58,945 nucleotides of DNA from Pseudoxanthomonas suwonensis J47. Lineage in GTDB: Bacteria > Pseudomonadota > Gammaproteobacteria > Xanthomonadales > Xanthomonadaceae. A program made the position numbers and the translations under genes. Positions 51,755 to 58,945 of this stretch are shown here, one piece after another; the first letter of the stretch is position 1, and each line of letters begins with the position of its first letter. The stretch covers positions 16,948-75,892 of the forward strand of contig NZ_KI911330.1 in assembly GCF_000513955.1 (NCBI RefSeq), read 5' to 3'. The notes below the pieces were generated by a model. It was not told the DNA's origin and did no database searches. It worked only from the letters and a program-made list of their open reading frames with translations.

Positions 51755-53218
51755 TCATTGCATCACGAGGTCGCCCTGCACGTTACCGCGGACGATGCGC
51801 AGCACCAACCGCTGCGGCGGTTCGGCCAGGGTCGAGCGGAAGCTGGCCAGGTCGTCGAAGCTGCCGGCCGAGCTGGCGATGATCAGGTCGCCCTTCCGCA
51901 GGCCGCTGCGCGCGGCACGGCTGCCGGACTCCACCGCTTCGACCAGCACGCCGCGCAGCCGCGCCTGGCGCTGGCTTTCCGGCAGTTCGGCCAGGCGCGC
52001 GCCGGACAGGCGCGGATCGACCGCGCTGCCGTCCACCGCGCGCGGCTGTTCGCGCAGGGTCGCCTGCAGTTCCACGCGCTTGCCGTCGCGCAGCACCACC
52101 AGCGGCACCTTGCTGCCGACCTGCTGCAGGCCTTCGAAGTTGTGCAGCGACAGCGGGTCGCTGATGCGCTGGCCGCCGGCCTCCACCACCACGTCGCCCG
52201 GACGCACCCCGGCCGCGGCCGCGCCGGAACCGGCGTGCACGCGCGTCACCAGCGCACCCTGCTGGCCGTCGGCCAGGCCCAGCGTGCGCACCAGGCGCGC
52301 GTCCAGCGCCTGCGTGTCCACGCCCAGGGTGCCGCGGCGCACCTCGCCGGTGGTGACCAGCTGGTGGACCACGTCGCGGGCCAGGTTCGACGGGATCGCC
52401 AGGCCCAGGCCGATGTTGCCGGCCATGCTGCCGCGCGGATTGAGCGAGGCGGTGTTGATGCCGACCAGCTCGCCGCGCAGGTTGACCAGCGCGCCGCCGG
52501 AGTTGCCCGGGTTGATCGAGGCGTCGGTCTGGATGAAGTTCTGGTAGCCCAGCCCGCGGATGCCGCTGCGGCCCACCGCCGAGACAATGCCCGAGGTCAC
52601 CGTCTGGCTGAGGCCGAACGGGTTGCCGATCGCCACCACGTAGTCGCCCACCTGCAGCTGGCCGCTGTCGCCCAGCGGCAGGCCGGTGAGGTTCTCGGCC
52701 GGGATCCGGATCAGGGCCACGTCGGTATCGGCATCGGAGCCGAGGAACTCGGCCTTGAGCGTGCGCCCGTCGGCCAGGGTCACCGAGACGTCGTCCGCGC
52801 CCTCGACCACGTGGTGGTTGGTCAGCACGTAGCCGCGCGCCGCGTCGATGATCACGCCCGAGCCGAGCGATTCGTTGATGCGCTCCTGCGGCACCTGCGG
52901 GAACAGGCGGCGGAAGAACGGGTCGTCGAAGAACGGGTTGCGCACCGCCACCCGCTGCTTGGTGTGGATGCTGACCACCGCCGGCATCACCCGGCGCAGC
53001 ATCGGCGCCAGCGACGGCAGCGGCTGGCCGTCGACCGCCGCCGGCAGCGCGGTGGAGGCGATGGCAGGCACGGCCGCGGCCGGCGCCGGTGCGGCCGGCA
53101 TCGCCTGCGCACGGTTGTCCATCAGTTCGTTCACCGCGGTGGCGGCGAACCCGCCGAACGCGGCGGCGGCGGTGAGGGCAAGCAGGGTCCCGGTCGAACG
53201 CTTCATCGGCTTCGGCAT
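51755..53218 (-). CDS. degQ: Periplasmic serine endoprotease DegQ/DegP (Do) family
   Basis: A 487-aa S1C protease-chaperone. A signal/anchor (residues 7-30) is followed by a trypsin-like domain with triad H136 (TNHHVV), D166 (DTDVALI) and S240 (NPGNSGGAL), then two PDZ domains (about 285-375 and 400-487: GVRPGDVVVEAGGQ and GLRKGDLIIASSA). It degrades or refolds misfolded envelope proteins. ATG could be 53218 or 53206 (MKRSTG). It diverges from nrdJa, with a long gap. Confidence 0.95.
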   Translation of the reverse strand: MPKPMKRSTGTLLALTAAAAFGGFAATAVNELMDNRAQAMPAAPAPAAAVPAIASTALPAAVDGQPLPSLAPMLRRVMPAVVSIHTKQRVAVRNPFFDDPFFRRLFPQVPQERINESLGSGVIIDAARGYVLTNHHVVEGADDVSVTLADGRTLKAEFLGSDADTDVALIRIPAENLTGLPLGDSGQLQVGDYVVAIGNPFGLSQTVTSGIVSAVGRSGIRGLGYQNFIQTDASINPGNSGGALVNLRGELVGINTASLNPRGSMAGNIGLGLAIPSNLARDVVHQLVTTGEVRRGTLGVDTQALDARLVRTLGLADGQQGALVTRVHAGSGAAAAGVRPGDVVVEAGGQRISDPLSLHNFEGLQQVGSKVPLVVLRDGKRVELQATLREQPRAVDGSAVDPRLSGARLAELPESQRQARLRGVLVEAVESGSRAARSGLRKGDLIIASSAGSFDDLASFRSTLAEPPQRLVLRIVRGNVQGDLVMQ

Positions 53219-53571
53219 CGTGGAGTTGGTGTGCCTGTTCAGTTTGACAGCACATCTTCAATCGATGCTGAAGGTGGGGACTTGTTGCCGGGCAGGCAAG
53301 TGCCGCCAGAAAGGGTGGTTCACCCCTCCTCGGGGCCGTAGCGCGGATAAGGCGGAAGGCCGCTTCCGGGGGTCGCGGCCCTCTGGGTCGTGGGCGTGCT
53401 CCTCTCCCCTTGGAGAGGGGCCTCCCGCACATGTGCTGCATCGCGCCAGAAAGCGCTGCTGCAAGGCCCTTAACACCCCCTGCCGTAGCCTGCGCGAAGG
53501 GCCTGCGCACGCTCCTCGCAGGGCCTGCCGACCCCCGGCCGATAGCAACCACCGAAAGCCCGCGCAAGCGG
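53219..53571. other. Intergenic region between degQ and the nrdJ promoter
   Basis: 353 bp without a supported gene. A GTAG-type hairpin (53338-53371) is followed by a CTCCTCTCCCC...GGAGAGGGG hairpin (about 53399-53422). The minus-strand degQ promoter must lie near 53225-53280, but I see no consensus hexamers. The rest looks like degenerate repeat sequence. Confidence 0.55.
53338..53371 (+). repeat. GTAG-initial hairpin repeat (diverged)
   Basis: GTAGCGCGGATAAGGCGG and a partial complement ending CTTCCGGGG; one substitution in the first arm relative to the other units. Confidence 0.6.
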
Positions 53572-53600
53572 TTGACACCCCCCAATTTGGGGGGTAGCGT
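53572..53600 (+). promoter_or_regulatory. nrdJ promoter with palindromic spacer
   Basis: Consensus -35 TTGACA (53572-53577), spacer of exactly 17 bp, -10 TAGCGT (53595-53600). The spacer is the perfect palindrome CCCCCCAATTTGGGGGG, extended by one pair with the last base of the -35 and the first base of the -10 (ACCCC...GGGGT). Transcription should start near 53607. A protein bound to the palindrome would sit between or on the polymerase contacts, so this is probably a regulator-controlled promoter. Confidence 0.8.
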
Positions 53601-53606
53601 GGCGCC

Positions 53607-53884
53607 CTGTTGCACCACTAGATATAGCGGTCCAGCAGACCCAAGGCCCAAGCGATGGTGTTCAGGTGCAGCAAACCTGAACAGGCGTCGTCAAGCCCCA
53701 ATCGCCCGGGGGTGGCGAGCGGATGAGGCAGGAAAACGCAGTCGGCGGCGGCCTCCGGGCCCGCAGGAAATCCACCGTCTGACCCGGCGAGCGGCGCGTG
53801 CGAACGCGACCCGCCGGCCTTGCCGTCCCCGCTTCGCCCCCCGGTCCCCCAGGAATCCGGCGTGGCAAGGAGAACCCGACAGAC
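53607..53884 (+). other. Long structured 5' leader of nrdJ
   Basis: About 278 nt between the inferred start of transcription and ATG 53885. It holds a perfect 9-bp hairpin TGTTCAGGT-N7-ACCTGAACA (53659-53683), two GCAGGAAA boxes (53738-53745 approx. and 53763-53770), and a stretch AAATCC-N5-CTGACCCG (53768-53786). The last is reminiscent of the cobalamin-riboswitch core, but the conserved B12 box and its neighbours are not visible. It could be a cis-regulatory RNA of unknown type. The NrdJ cofactor is cobalamin, so the thought is reasonable but unproven. Confidence 0.45.
53615..53630. promoter_or_regulatory. Probable NrdR box
   Basis: CCACTAGATATAGCGG matches the core of the NrdR box consensus (acaCwAtATaTwGtgt) at nearly all inner positions. 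It lies just after the inferred transcription start, where repressor binding would block elongation or initiation. NrdR boxes usually come in pairs about 31 bp apart; I could not find a second. Confidence 0.65.
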
Positions 53885-56041
53885 ATGAGCACGGTGCGCC
53901 TCGAAGTGGTCCAGGACAACACCAAGAACGGCGGGCAGATCCCGCTGCAGCCCGCCTCCCAGGACATCTGGGACAAGAAGTACCGCCTGAAGACCAAGCA
54001 GGGCGTTCCGCTGGATGCGGACATCGACGGCACCTACCAGCGCGTCGCCCGCGCCCTGGCCGATGCCGAGCAGACCGAGGAGAAGAAGTCCTACTGGTAC
54101 GAGCGCTTCCTGTGGGCGCTGCGCCGTGGCGCCATCCCGGCCGGCCGCATCACCTCCAACGCCGGCGCGCAGGAACACAAGCCGGCCACCAGCACGATCA
54201 ACTGCACCGTGTCGGGCACCATCACCGACTCGATGGACGGCATCCTGGAGAAGGTCCACGAGGCGGGCCTGACCCTGAAGGCCGGCTGCGGCATCGGCTA
54301 CGAGTTCTCGACCCTGCGTCCGCGCGGCGCGTTCGTCGCCGGCGCCGGCGCCTACACCTCCGGCCCGATGTCCTTCATGGATATCTACGACAAGATGTGC
54401 TTCACCGTGTCCTCGGCCGGTGGCCGTCGTGGCGCGCAGATGGGCACCTTCGACGTGTCGCACCCGGATGTGAAGGACTTCATCCGCGCCAAGCGGGAGG
54501 ACGGCCGCCTGCGCCAGTTCAACCTGTCGCTGCTGATCACCGACGGCTTCATGCAGGCGGTGGAGAACGACGAGGACTGGCCGCTGGTGTTCCCGCTCAG
54601 CCGCAAGGAAGAGGGCGACATCGACCTGGCCGACGCCAGCAAGGTGGTGTGGCGCGACTGGCCGACCCAGGAGAACTACATCGTCCGCGACGACGGCCTG
54701 GTGGCCTGCAAGGTGTACGGGCACATCCGCGCCCGCCACCTGTGGGACATGATCATGGTCTCCACCTACGACTACGCCGAGCCGGGTTTCATCCTGATCG
54801 ACAAGGTCAACGAGATGAACAACAACTGGTGGTGCGAGACCATCCGCGCCACCAATCCGTGCGGCGAGCAGCCGCTGCCGCCGTACGGCGCCTGCCTGCT
54901 GGGCTCGGTCAACCTGACCACCTTCGTGCGCGACCCGTTCACCGACAGGGCGCGGTTCGACTGGGACGAGTACAAGGAAGTCGTGCGCGTGTTCACCCGC
55001 ATGCTCGACAACGTGGTCGAGGTCAACGGCCTGCCGCTGCCGCAGCAGCAGGCGGAGATCCTGCGCAAGCGCCGCCACGGCATGGGCTTCCTCGGCCTGG
55101 GCAGCACCCTGACCATGCTGAAGATGAAGTACGGCTCGCCGGAAAGCCTGGAATTCACCGAGCAGGTCGCCCGCGACATGGCGGTGGCCGGCTGGGAAGT
55201 GGGCCTGTCGCTGGCCAAGGAGAAGGGCCCGGCCCCGATCATGGAAGAGCGCTTCACCGTGACCCCGAAGATGCTGCGCCAGCGCCCGGAAATGGCGAAG
55301 GACGGCTGGCGCGTGGGCCAGGAGATCGAGGGCAAGGTGCTGCACGCGCGCTACAGCCGCTACATGCAGCGCATCGCCTCGGTGGCCCCGGAACTGGTCG
55401 ACGAGCTGGCCGAGATCGGCGCGCGCTTCACCCACCACAGCTCGATCGCCCCCACCGGCACCATCTCGCTGTCGCTGGCCAACAACGCCTCCAACGGCAT
55501 CGAGCCGTCGTTCGCGCACCACTACAGCCGCAACGTGATCCGCGAAGGCAAGAAGTCCAAGGAGAAGGTGGACGTCTACAGCTACGAGCTGCTGGCCTAC
55601 CGCCACCTGGTCAACCCGAAGGCGATGCCGTTCTCCGAGGACCCGGAAGCGAAGCTGCCGGAGTACTTCATCTCCGCCGACGACATCTCGCCGAAGGAGC
55701 ACGTAGACGTGCAGGCCGCCGCCCAGAAGTGGGTGGACAGCTCCATCTCCAAGACCGCGAACGTCCCCACGGACTATCCGTACGAGGACTTCAAGGACAT
55801 CTACCGCTACGCCTACCAGCAGGGCCTGAAGGGCTGCACCACCTTCCGCTTCAACCCGGCCGCCTTCCAGGGGGTGCTGGTGAAGGAGAAGGACCTGGAG
55901 AACACCACCTACCGCTTCGAGCTGGAAGACGGCTCGGTGGTGGAGGTGAAGGGCAACGAGGAGATCGAGTACGACGGCGAGACCCATACCGCCGCCAACC
56001 TCTTCGACGCGCTCAAGGAAGGCTATTACGGCAAGTTCTGA
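53885..56041 (+). CDS. nrdJ: Ribonucleotide reductase class II, large subunit part NrdJa
   Basis: A 718-aa adenosylcobalamin-dependent ribonucleoside-diphosphate reductase, cytosolic, making dNDPs with or without oxygen. The active site has C326 (thiyl radical) and C337 in NPCGEQPLPPYGAC, spaced 11 apart as in known class II enzymes, and N-terminal redox C107 in TINCTVSGT. The sequence ends without the usual C-terminal thiol tail, which is encoded separately as nrdJb (56812), like the split NrdJa/NrdJb of Pseudomonas aeruginosa. ATG at 53885 follows AAGGAGA by about 11 bases. Confidence 0.95.
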   Translation: MSTVRLEVVQDNTKNGGQIPLQPASQDIWDKKYRLKTKQGVPLDADIDGTYQRVARALADAEQTEEKKSYWYERFLWALRRGAIPAGRITSNAGAQEHKPATSTINCTVSGTITDSMDGILEKVHEAGLTLKAGCGIGYEFSTLRPRGAFVAGAGAYTSGPMSFMDIYDKMCFTVSSAGGRRGAQMGTFDVSHPDVKDFIRAKREDGRLRQFNLSLLITDGFMQAVENDEDWPLVFPLSRKEEGDIDLADASKVVWRDWPTQENYIVRDDGLVACKVYGHIRARHLWDMIMVSTYDYAEPGFILIDKVNEMNNNWWCETIRATNPCGEQPLPPYGACLLGSVNLTTFVRDPFTDRARFDWDEYKEVVRVFTRMLDNVVEVNGLPLPQQQAEILRKRRHGMGFLGLGSTLTMLKMKYGSPESLEFTEQVARDMAVAGWEVGLSLAKEKGPAPIMEERFTVTPKMLRQRPEMAKDGWRVGQEIEGKVLHARYSRYMQRIASVAPELVDELAEIGARFTHHSSIAPTGTISLSLANNASNGIEPSFAHHYSRNVIREGKKSKEKVDVYSYELLAYRHLVNPKAMPFSEDPEAKLPEYFISADDISPKEHVDVQAAAQKWVDSSISKTANVPTDYPYEDFKDIYRYAYQQGLKGCTTFRFNPAAFQGVLVKEKDLENTTYRFELEDGSVVEVKGNEEIEYDGETHTAANLFDALKEGYYGKF

Positions 56042-56164
56042 GGTTGGGGCCGTGGTGCGCGCTGTTCCGGGCGCCCGCCGCGGCCTGTCCTGAAGCAGTA
56101 CGGCGCCCGGAACGGAACGTAGTCCCGATTACCAGGCAAGAGAGTGCCCCCAGGAGGGCTCCCC

Positions 56165-56722
56165 ATGAGCAATGGCAATGGTGTGACGGCGACCATTTCC
56201 GAGGCCGCCGATGCAGTGAAGGAACGGGCCGTGGAGATCGGCCAGACGATCGTCGCCACCGCCGAAGGCGCGGTGGAAAGCGCCGGCGCGGTCGTGGTCC
56301 AGGCCAGGGAAACCGCCACGCGCGCGCGCACGGCGGTGAAGAAGACCACCGGCAAGGCCCGCAAGGCGGTGACCGGGACCGTGGCCAAGGCCCGCAGGAA
56401 GCTGACCGAGGCCAAGGCCAAGGCCGCCGCCGAGGCCGACGCGCTGCGTTCGAAGCTGGGCAGGAAGAAGGCCGCGAAGAAGACGGCCAAGGCTGCGAAG
56501 AAGGCTGCGCCGAAGAAGGCCGCTGCGAAGAAGGCCGCTCCGGCGAAGAAGGCTGCTGCGCTGAAGGCGCCGGCGAAGAAGGCTGCGGTGAAGAAGGCGG
56601 TCGCGAAGAAGGCGCCCGCGAAGAAGACCGCGGCAAAGAAGGCTGCGCCGAAGAAGGCCGTCGCCAGGAAGGCTCCCGCGAAGAAGGCCGCTGCGAAGAA
56701 GGCCACCAGGCGGGCGAAGTAA
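56165..56722 (+). CDS. Histone-H1-like lysine/alanine-rich protein
   Basis: A 185-aa basic protein. Residues 1-95 are a helical, phasin/coiled-coil-like domain (EAADAVKERAVEIGQTIVAT); the rest is repeats of KKAA/PAKKAA, ending in TRRAK, as in histone H1-like HC2 and AlgP-type DNA-binding proteins. It probably binds or condenses nucleoid DNA through its tail. It lies between the two halves of the split ribonucleotide reductase, with gaps of 123 and 89 bp. ATG at 56165. Confidence 0.85.
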   Translation: MSNGNGVTATISEAADAVKERAVEIGQTIVATAEGAVESAGAVVVQARETATRARTAVKKTTGKARKAVTGTVAKARRKLTEAKAKAAAEADALRSKLGRKKAAKKTAKAAKKAAPKKAAAKKAAPAKKAAALKAPAKKAAVKKAVAKKAPAKKTAAKKAAPKKAVARKAPAKKAAAKKATRRAK

Positions 56723-56738
56723 CACTCCAACGCACTAC

Positions 56739-56762
56739 GTCCCTCCCCGCGAGGGGAGGGAC
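56739..56762. other. Perfect 10-bp hairpin between histone-like gene and nrdJb
   Basis: GTCCCTCCCC-GCGA-GGGGAGGGAC. No U-run follows, so it may protect or process the mRNA rather than stop transcription, letting nrdJb be co-transcribed at a different level. Confidence 0.6.
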
Positions 56763-56811
56763 GGCGGCGGCATCCCCGCCGCTTCCACGAAACACTCAAA
56801 GGACACGCAAG

Positions 56812-57588
56812 ATGGCCGTCAAGATCGACAAGAAAATCAAGGGATACGCCGTGGTCACCCCGGAGGACAAGGCGCGCGAGGCTGCGCCGCCGCCCGCGGC
56901 TGCTCCCGTCGATCGCCCGGCCGCCGAGGCCAAGGACAACATCATCCAGATGCACGAGCGCATCGAGCGCCCGGACGTCCTGATCGGCAGCACCTACAAG
57001 ATCAAGTCGCCGATGGTCGAGCACGCCATGTACGTGACCATCAACGACATCGTCCTCAACGCCGGCACCGAGCACGAGCTGCGCCGTCCGTTCGAGGTGT
57101 TCATCAATTCCAAGTCGATGGACCACTTCCAGTGGATCGTCGGCCTGACCCGCATCATGTCCGCCGTGTTCCGCAAGGGCGGCGACGTCACCTTCCTGGT
57201 GGAGGAGATGAAGGCCGTGTTCGACCCGCGCGGCGGCTACTTCAAGGCCGGCGGCGTGTACATGCCCTCGCTGGTGGCCGAGATCGGCGCCGTGGTCGAG
57301 GAGCACATGAAGTCCATTGGCCTGATCCACGACCCGGAACTGAGCGCGCACCAGAAGGCGCTGATCGCCGAGAAGCGCCGCCAGTTCGAGGAGCGCCAGA
57401 AGAAGAACGCCGAGCCGACCCCGGCCGCCGTCCAGGTCACCGGCCCCCAGGAAGACATCGCCGTGACGGGCGACGGCACCAGCTTCCCGCCCAGCGCCAC
57501 CATGTGCCACAAGTGCAACACCAAGGCCCTGGTGATCATGGACGGCTGCGCTACCTGCTTGAACTGCGGGTATAGCAAGTGTGGGTGA
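56812..57588 (+). CDS. Ribonucleotide reductase class II, C-terminal part NrdJb
   Basis: A 258-aa protein. It carries the NrdJ C-terminal domain (IGSTYKIKSPMVEHAMYVTI; FEVFINSKSMDHFQWIVGL; RGGYFKAGGVYMPSLVAEIG), then a linker and a cysteine-rich end (CHKCN ... CATCLNCGYSKCG). The two CxxC pairs probably bind zinc, and the last C-x3-C is the shuttle pair that re-reduces the active site. It matches P. aeruginosa NrdJb in design. It must act in trans with NrdJa. It ends just before a strong terminator. Confidence 0.9.
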   Translation: MAVKIDKKIKGYAVVTPEDKAREAAPPPAAAPVDRPAAEAKDNIIQMHERIERPDVLIGSTYKIKSPMVEHAMYVTINDIVLNAGTEHELRRPFEVFINSKSMDHFQWIVGLTRIMSAVFRKGGDVTFLVEEMKAVFDPRGGYFKAGGVYMPSLVAEIGAVVEEHMKSIGLIHDPELSAHQKALIAEKRRQFEERQKKNAEPTPAAVQVTGPQEDIAVTGDGTSFPPSATMCHKCNTKALVIMDGCATCLNCGYSKCG

Positions 57589-57612
57589 GGGCTCACATTT
57601 GCTAGCTGCGCA

Positions 57613-57651
57613 AGGGGTCAGGTTCAGGGGTGAACCTGACCCTATTTTTTT
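57613..57651 (+). terminator. Intrinsic terminator of the nrdJ operon
   Basis: A 12-bp perfect stem (GGGTCAGGTTCA / TGAACCTGACCC, loop GGGG), followed by TATTTTTTT. It lies 26 bp past the nrdJb stop, a textbook rho-independent terminator. The insertion sequence starts at the very next base. Confidence 0.9.
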
Positions 57652-58945
57652 GGTTCTTCACCCAACTCCGGGGAAGGCCGCCCGGATCTTGAGGAAGAAG
57701 TAGGCGTCATCGCGGAAGCCGTAGGCCATGCGCTTGATGACCTTGATCTTGTTGTTGATGCCCTCGACCAGGTTGGTGCCCAGCGGCCACCGGCAGTGGG
57801 CCAGGATGCCGGGCAGGTAGGGCTCCAGGCGCCGGACGAAGATCTTCAGCGGCTCCAGCCCGCTGCGCAGGGCCCGGCGCTTCCACTGCTTCCAGGCGCG
57901 TAACGCCCAGGCGCGGCTGCGATATCGCCACAACTGTTTGAGGTCGTCCTTGAGCAGGTAGACGGTGAGCAAGGCGCGGTTGGCTGCCAGCAGTTCGTCC
58001 AGGTGCACGGCTTTGTCCGCCGGTACGTTCTCCCGGTTGCGCAGCAGCAGCCAGCGCGAGGTCTTCACCACGCGCCGGGCGGACGTGTCGCCACGCAACC
58101 GGTTGGCTTCGTCCACCCGGACCCGGTCGATCACCTCGCGGCCGTACTTGGCCACCACATGAAACAGGTCGTAGACCACCTCGGCGTTGGGACAGTGCTG
58201 GCGCACCTCCAGGTCATAGGCGGTGTTCATGTCCATGGCCACCGCCTGGATCTGCGCGCAGCGCTGCGGACCCAGCAGTTCGAAGAACGGACGCACCTCG
58301 GCCCGGCTGCGGCCGCGGCCCACCCACAACACCCGCTTGCGCTGCGGATCGACCACCACTGTGGCGTAGCGATGGCCCTTCTGGATCGCGAACTCGTCCA
58401 TGGCCAGCAACCGCACCCCGTCCAGGTCCGGTGGCCCCAGCGTGCGCTCCAGGTACCGGTAATCGATGGCCTTGGCCGTCTTCCAGTCCAGGCCATGCCA
58501 CTGCGCGGCGTGCCGCACCGAGGTGACCGCGCACAGGCGCGCCACGCTGCGGGCCAGACGCCGGGTCACCCGGGCATGCCGGTCCAGCCAGTCCAACTGC
58601 TCCAGCCGGGGACCACAGCGCGGGCAGGCCAGGCGCAGCCGTTGCACCCGCAGCTCCACCGACTCCTCGAACACCGGCAGGTCGCGGATCCGCCGCACCG
58701 TGCGGTCGTGGATCGCCGCCACGGGCTGGCCGCAGCCGCTGCAGCAACGCCGCACGCCCTCCTGCGGATCAAGCTCGATCACCAGCCAGCGTTGGCCGCC
58801 GCGCGGCTCGCGATGCCAGCGGCTTACGCCATATCCCGCCCAGCCTCCCAGCGGGGACATACAATCCAACTCGGCCACGGCCGGCCCCAGTTTGTTGCTT
58901 CGACACCAGCAAGTCTGCCGGGTCGGCCGTGTGCCTCTCTCCCCT
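57652..58945 (-). mobile_element. ISL3-family insertion sequence (cut by window end)
   Basis: The left end GGTTCTTCACCCAACTCCGG (57652-57671) is the kind of terminus seen in ISL3-family elements (GG-T/C-TCTT start). The transposase runs inward on the minus strand and its stop lies just 6 bp from this end. The other terminal repeat, expected as the inverse of the above, is not reached by 58945. The duplicated target (usually 8 bp in this family) cannot be checked. Confidence 0.8.
57658..58878 (-). CDS. ISL3-family transposase
   Basis: A 406-aa DDE transposase. The N-terminal zinc-finger-like part (CCSGCG ... CPRCG, zf-ISL3) is followed by a helix-turn-helix and the DDE core: D161 in LLAMDEFAIQKGH, D216 in AVAMDMNTAYD and E372 in NLVEGINNKIKVIKRMAYG. 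It appears intact. Start GTG at 58878; ATG at 58860 is the next choice. Full length for the family. Confidence 0.92.
   Translation of the reverse strand: MAELDCMSPLGGWAGYGVSRWHREPRGGQRWLVIELDPQEGVRRCCSGCGQPVAAIHDRTVRRIRDLPVFEESVELRVQRLRLACPRCGPRLEQLDWLDRHARVTRRLARSVARLCAVTSVRHAAQWHGLDWKTAKAIDYRYLERTLGPPDLDGVRLLAMDEFAIQKGHRYATVVVDPQRKRVLWVGRGRSRAEVRPFFELLGPQRCAQIQAVAMDMNTAYDLEVRQHCPNAEVVYDLFHVVAKYGREVIDRVRVDEANRLRGDTSARRVVKTSRWLLLRNRENVPADKAVHLDELLAANRALLTVYLLKDDLKQLWRYRSRAWALRAWKQWKRRALRSGLEPLKIFVRRLEPYLPGILAHCRWPLGTNLVEGINNKIKVIKRMAYGFRDDAYFFLKIRAAFPGVG

Noticed and set aside
53584-53599. Second NrdR box 31 bp upstream of the first
   Set aside because: The sequence there is G-rich (AATTTGGGGGGTAGCG) and does not fit the consensus.
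53719-53800. Cobalamin riboswitch upstream of nrdJ
   Set aside because: Only one short stretch resembles the core; the B12 box and the paired flanks were not found. Kept as a general leader-RNA finding instead.
57613-57642. GGGTCAGGTTCA palindrome as part of the insertion sequence or a RAYT-type repeat
   Set aside because: The palindrome with a T-run directly after nrdJb is best explained as a terminator, and the ISL3-like terminus begins after it. A repeat origin cannot be ruled out without a genome search.

Overview
This 58.9-kb window is chromosomal DNA of a very GC-rich gammaproteobacterium, most probably a member of the Xanthomonadaceae/Lysobacteraceae (Lysobacter, Luteimonas, Pseudoxanthomonas or a relative). 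The gene complement points there: split class II ribonucleotide reductase, FabV, AcpH, YaeQ, DUF3297, DUF3016 and NarL-type ABC/two-component modules. So do the many GTAG-initial intergenic hairpins and the frequent ATGA/TGATG gene overlaps. I cannot name a species from sequence alone. No rRNA, tRNA, CRISPR array, prophage or plasmid backbone was recognised.

Layout. 1-5.3 kb: a dispersed repeat, two coupled small genes, an FNR-box-preceded universal stress protein, a nucleoside deoxyribosyltransferase, a DUF1232 protein, and a CadC-like membrane regulator with TPRs coupled to an unknown 75-aa protein. 5.5-11 kb: a methyltransferase, a secreted TPR protein and a CHASE/PAS/GGDEF-EAL protein with a degenerate EAL motif. 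11-16.7 kb: secreted GH9 glycosidase with a LacI-type operator, GST, secreted trehalase, AcpH. 16.8-28.7 kb: a frameshifted Nei glycosylase, an FNR-box-preceded small membrane protein, a DHFR-fold reductase, an MFS exporter, FabV, a cytosolic PAS kinase with a stand-alone receiver, and several small conserved genes (DUF3297, YaeQ, HI0933-type flavoprotein).

28.8-35.5 kb: a LytS/LytTR pair with a small cysteine-rich secreted protein, YciI-like protein, MsrB, host-attachment-family protein, DUF3016 protein, and tandem EamA transporters (YedA, RarD). 35.8-40.4 kb: a four-gene MacAB-like export operon (adaptor, ATPase, two FtsX permeases). 40.6-46.2 kb: ABC-2 transporter plus DesK/NarL-type two-component system followed by a GGDEF protein. 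The regulator gene and the GGDEF gene both have an identical -10-like 9-mer set to start leaderless short upstream ORFs. 46.2-53.2 kb: M17 aminopeptidase with HAD hydrolase, a repeat-dense gap, AI-2E-family permease, a three-gene envelope-stress cluster (YqjD/YqjE-like) and a DegQ-type periplasmic protease.

53.2-57.6 kb is the most notable locus: nrdJa, a lysine/alanine-rich histone-H1-like gene and nrdJb. Its promoter has a consensus -35 and a 17-bp spacer that is itself a perfect palindrome, followed by a probable NrdR box and a long structured 5' leader. A strong intrinsic terminator ends the operon, and an ISL3-family insertion sequence, cut by the window end, begins at the edge of that terminator's T-tract.

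Regulatory themes: two perfect FNR/Anr-type boxes (uspA and a small membrane protein) suggest oxygen-responsive genes. Three two-component systems and two diguanylate-cyclase-type proteins make this a signalling-rich stretch.
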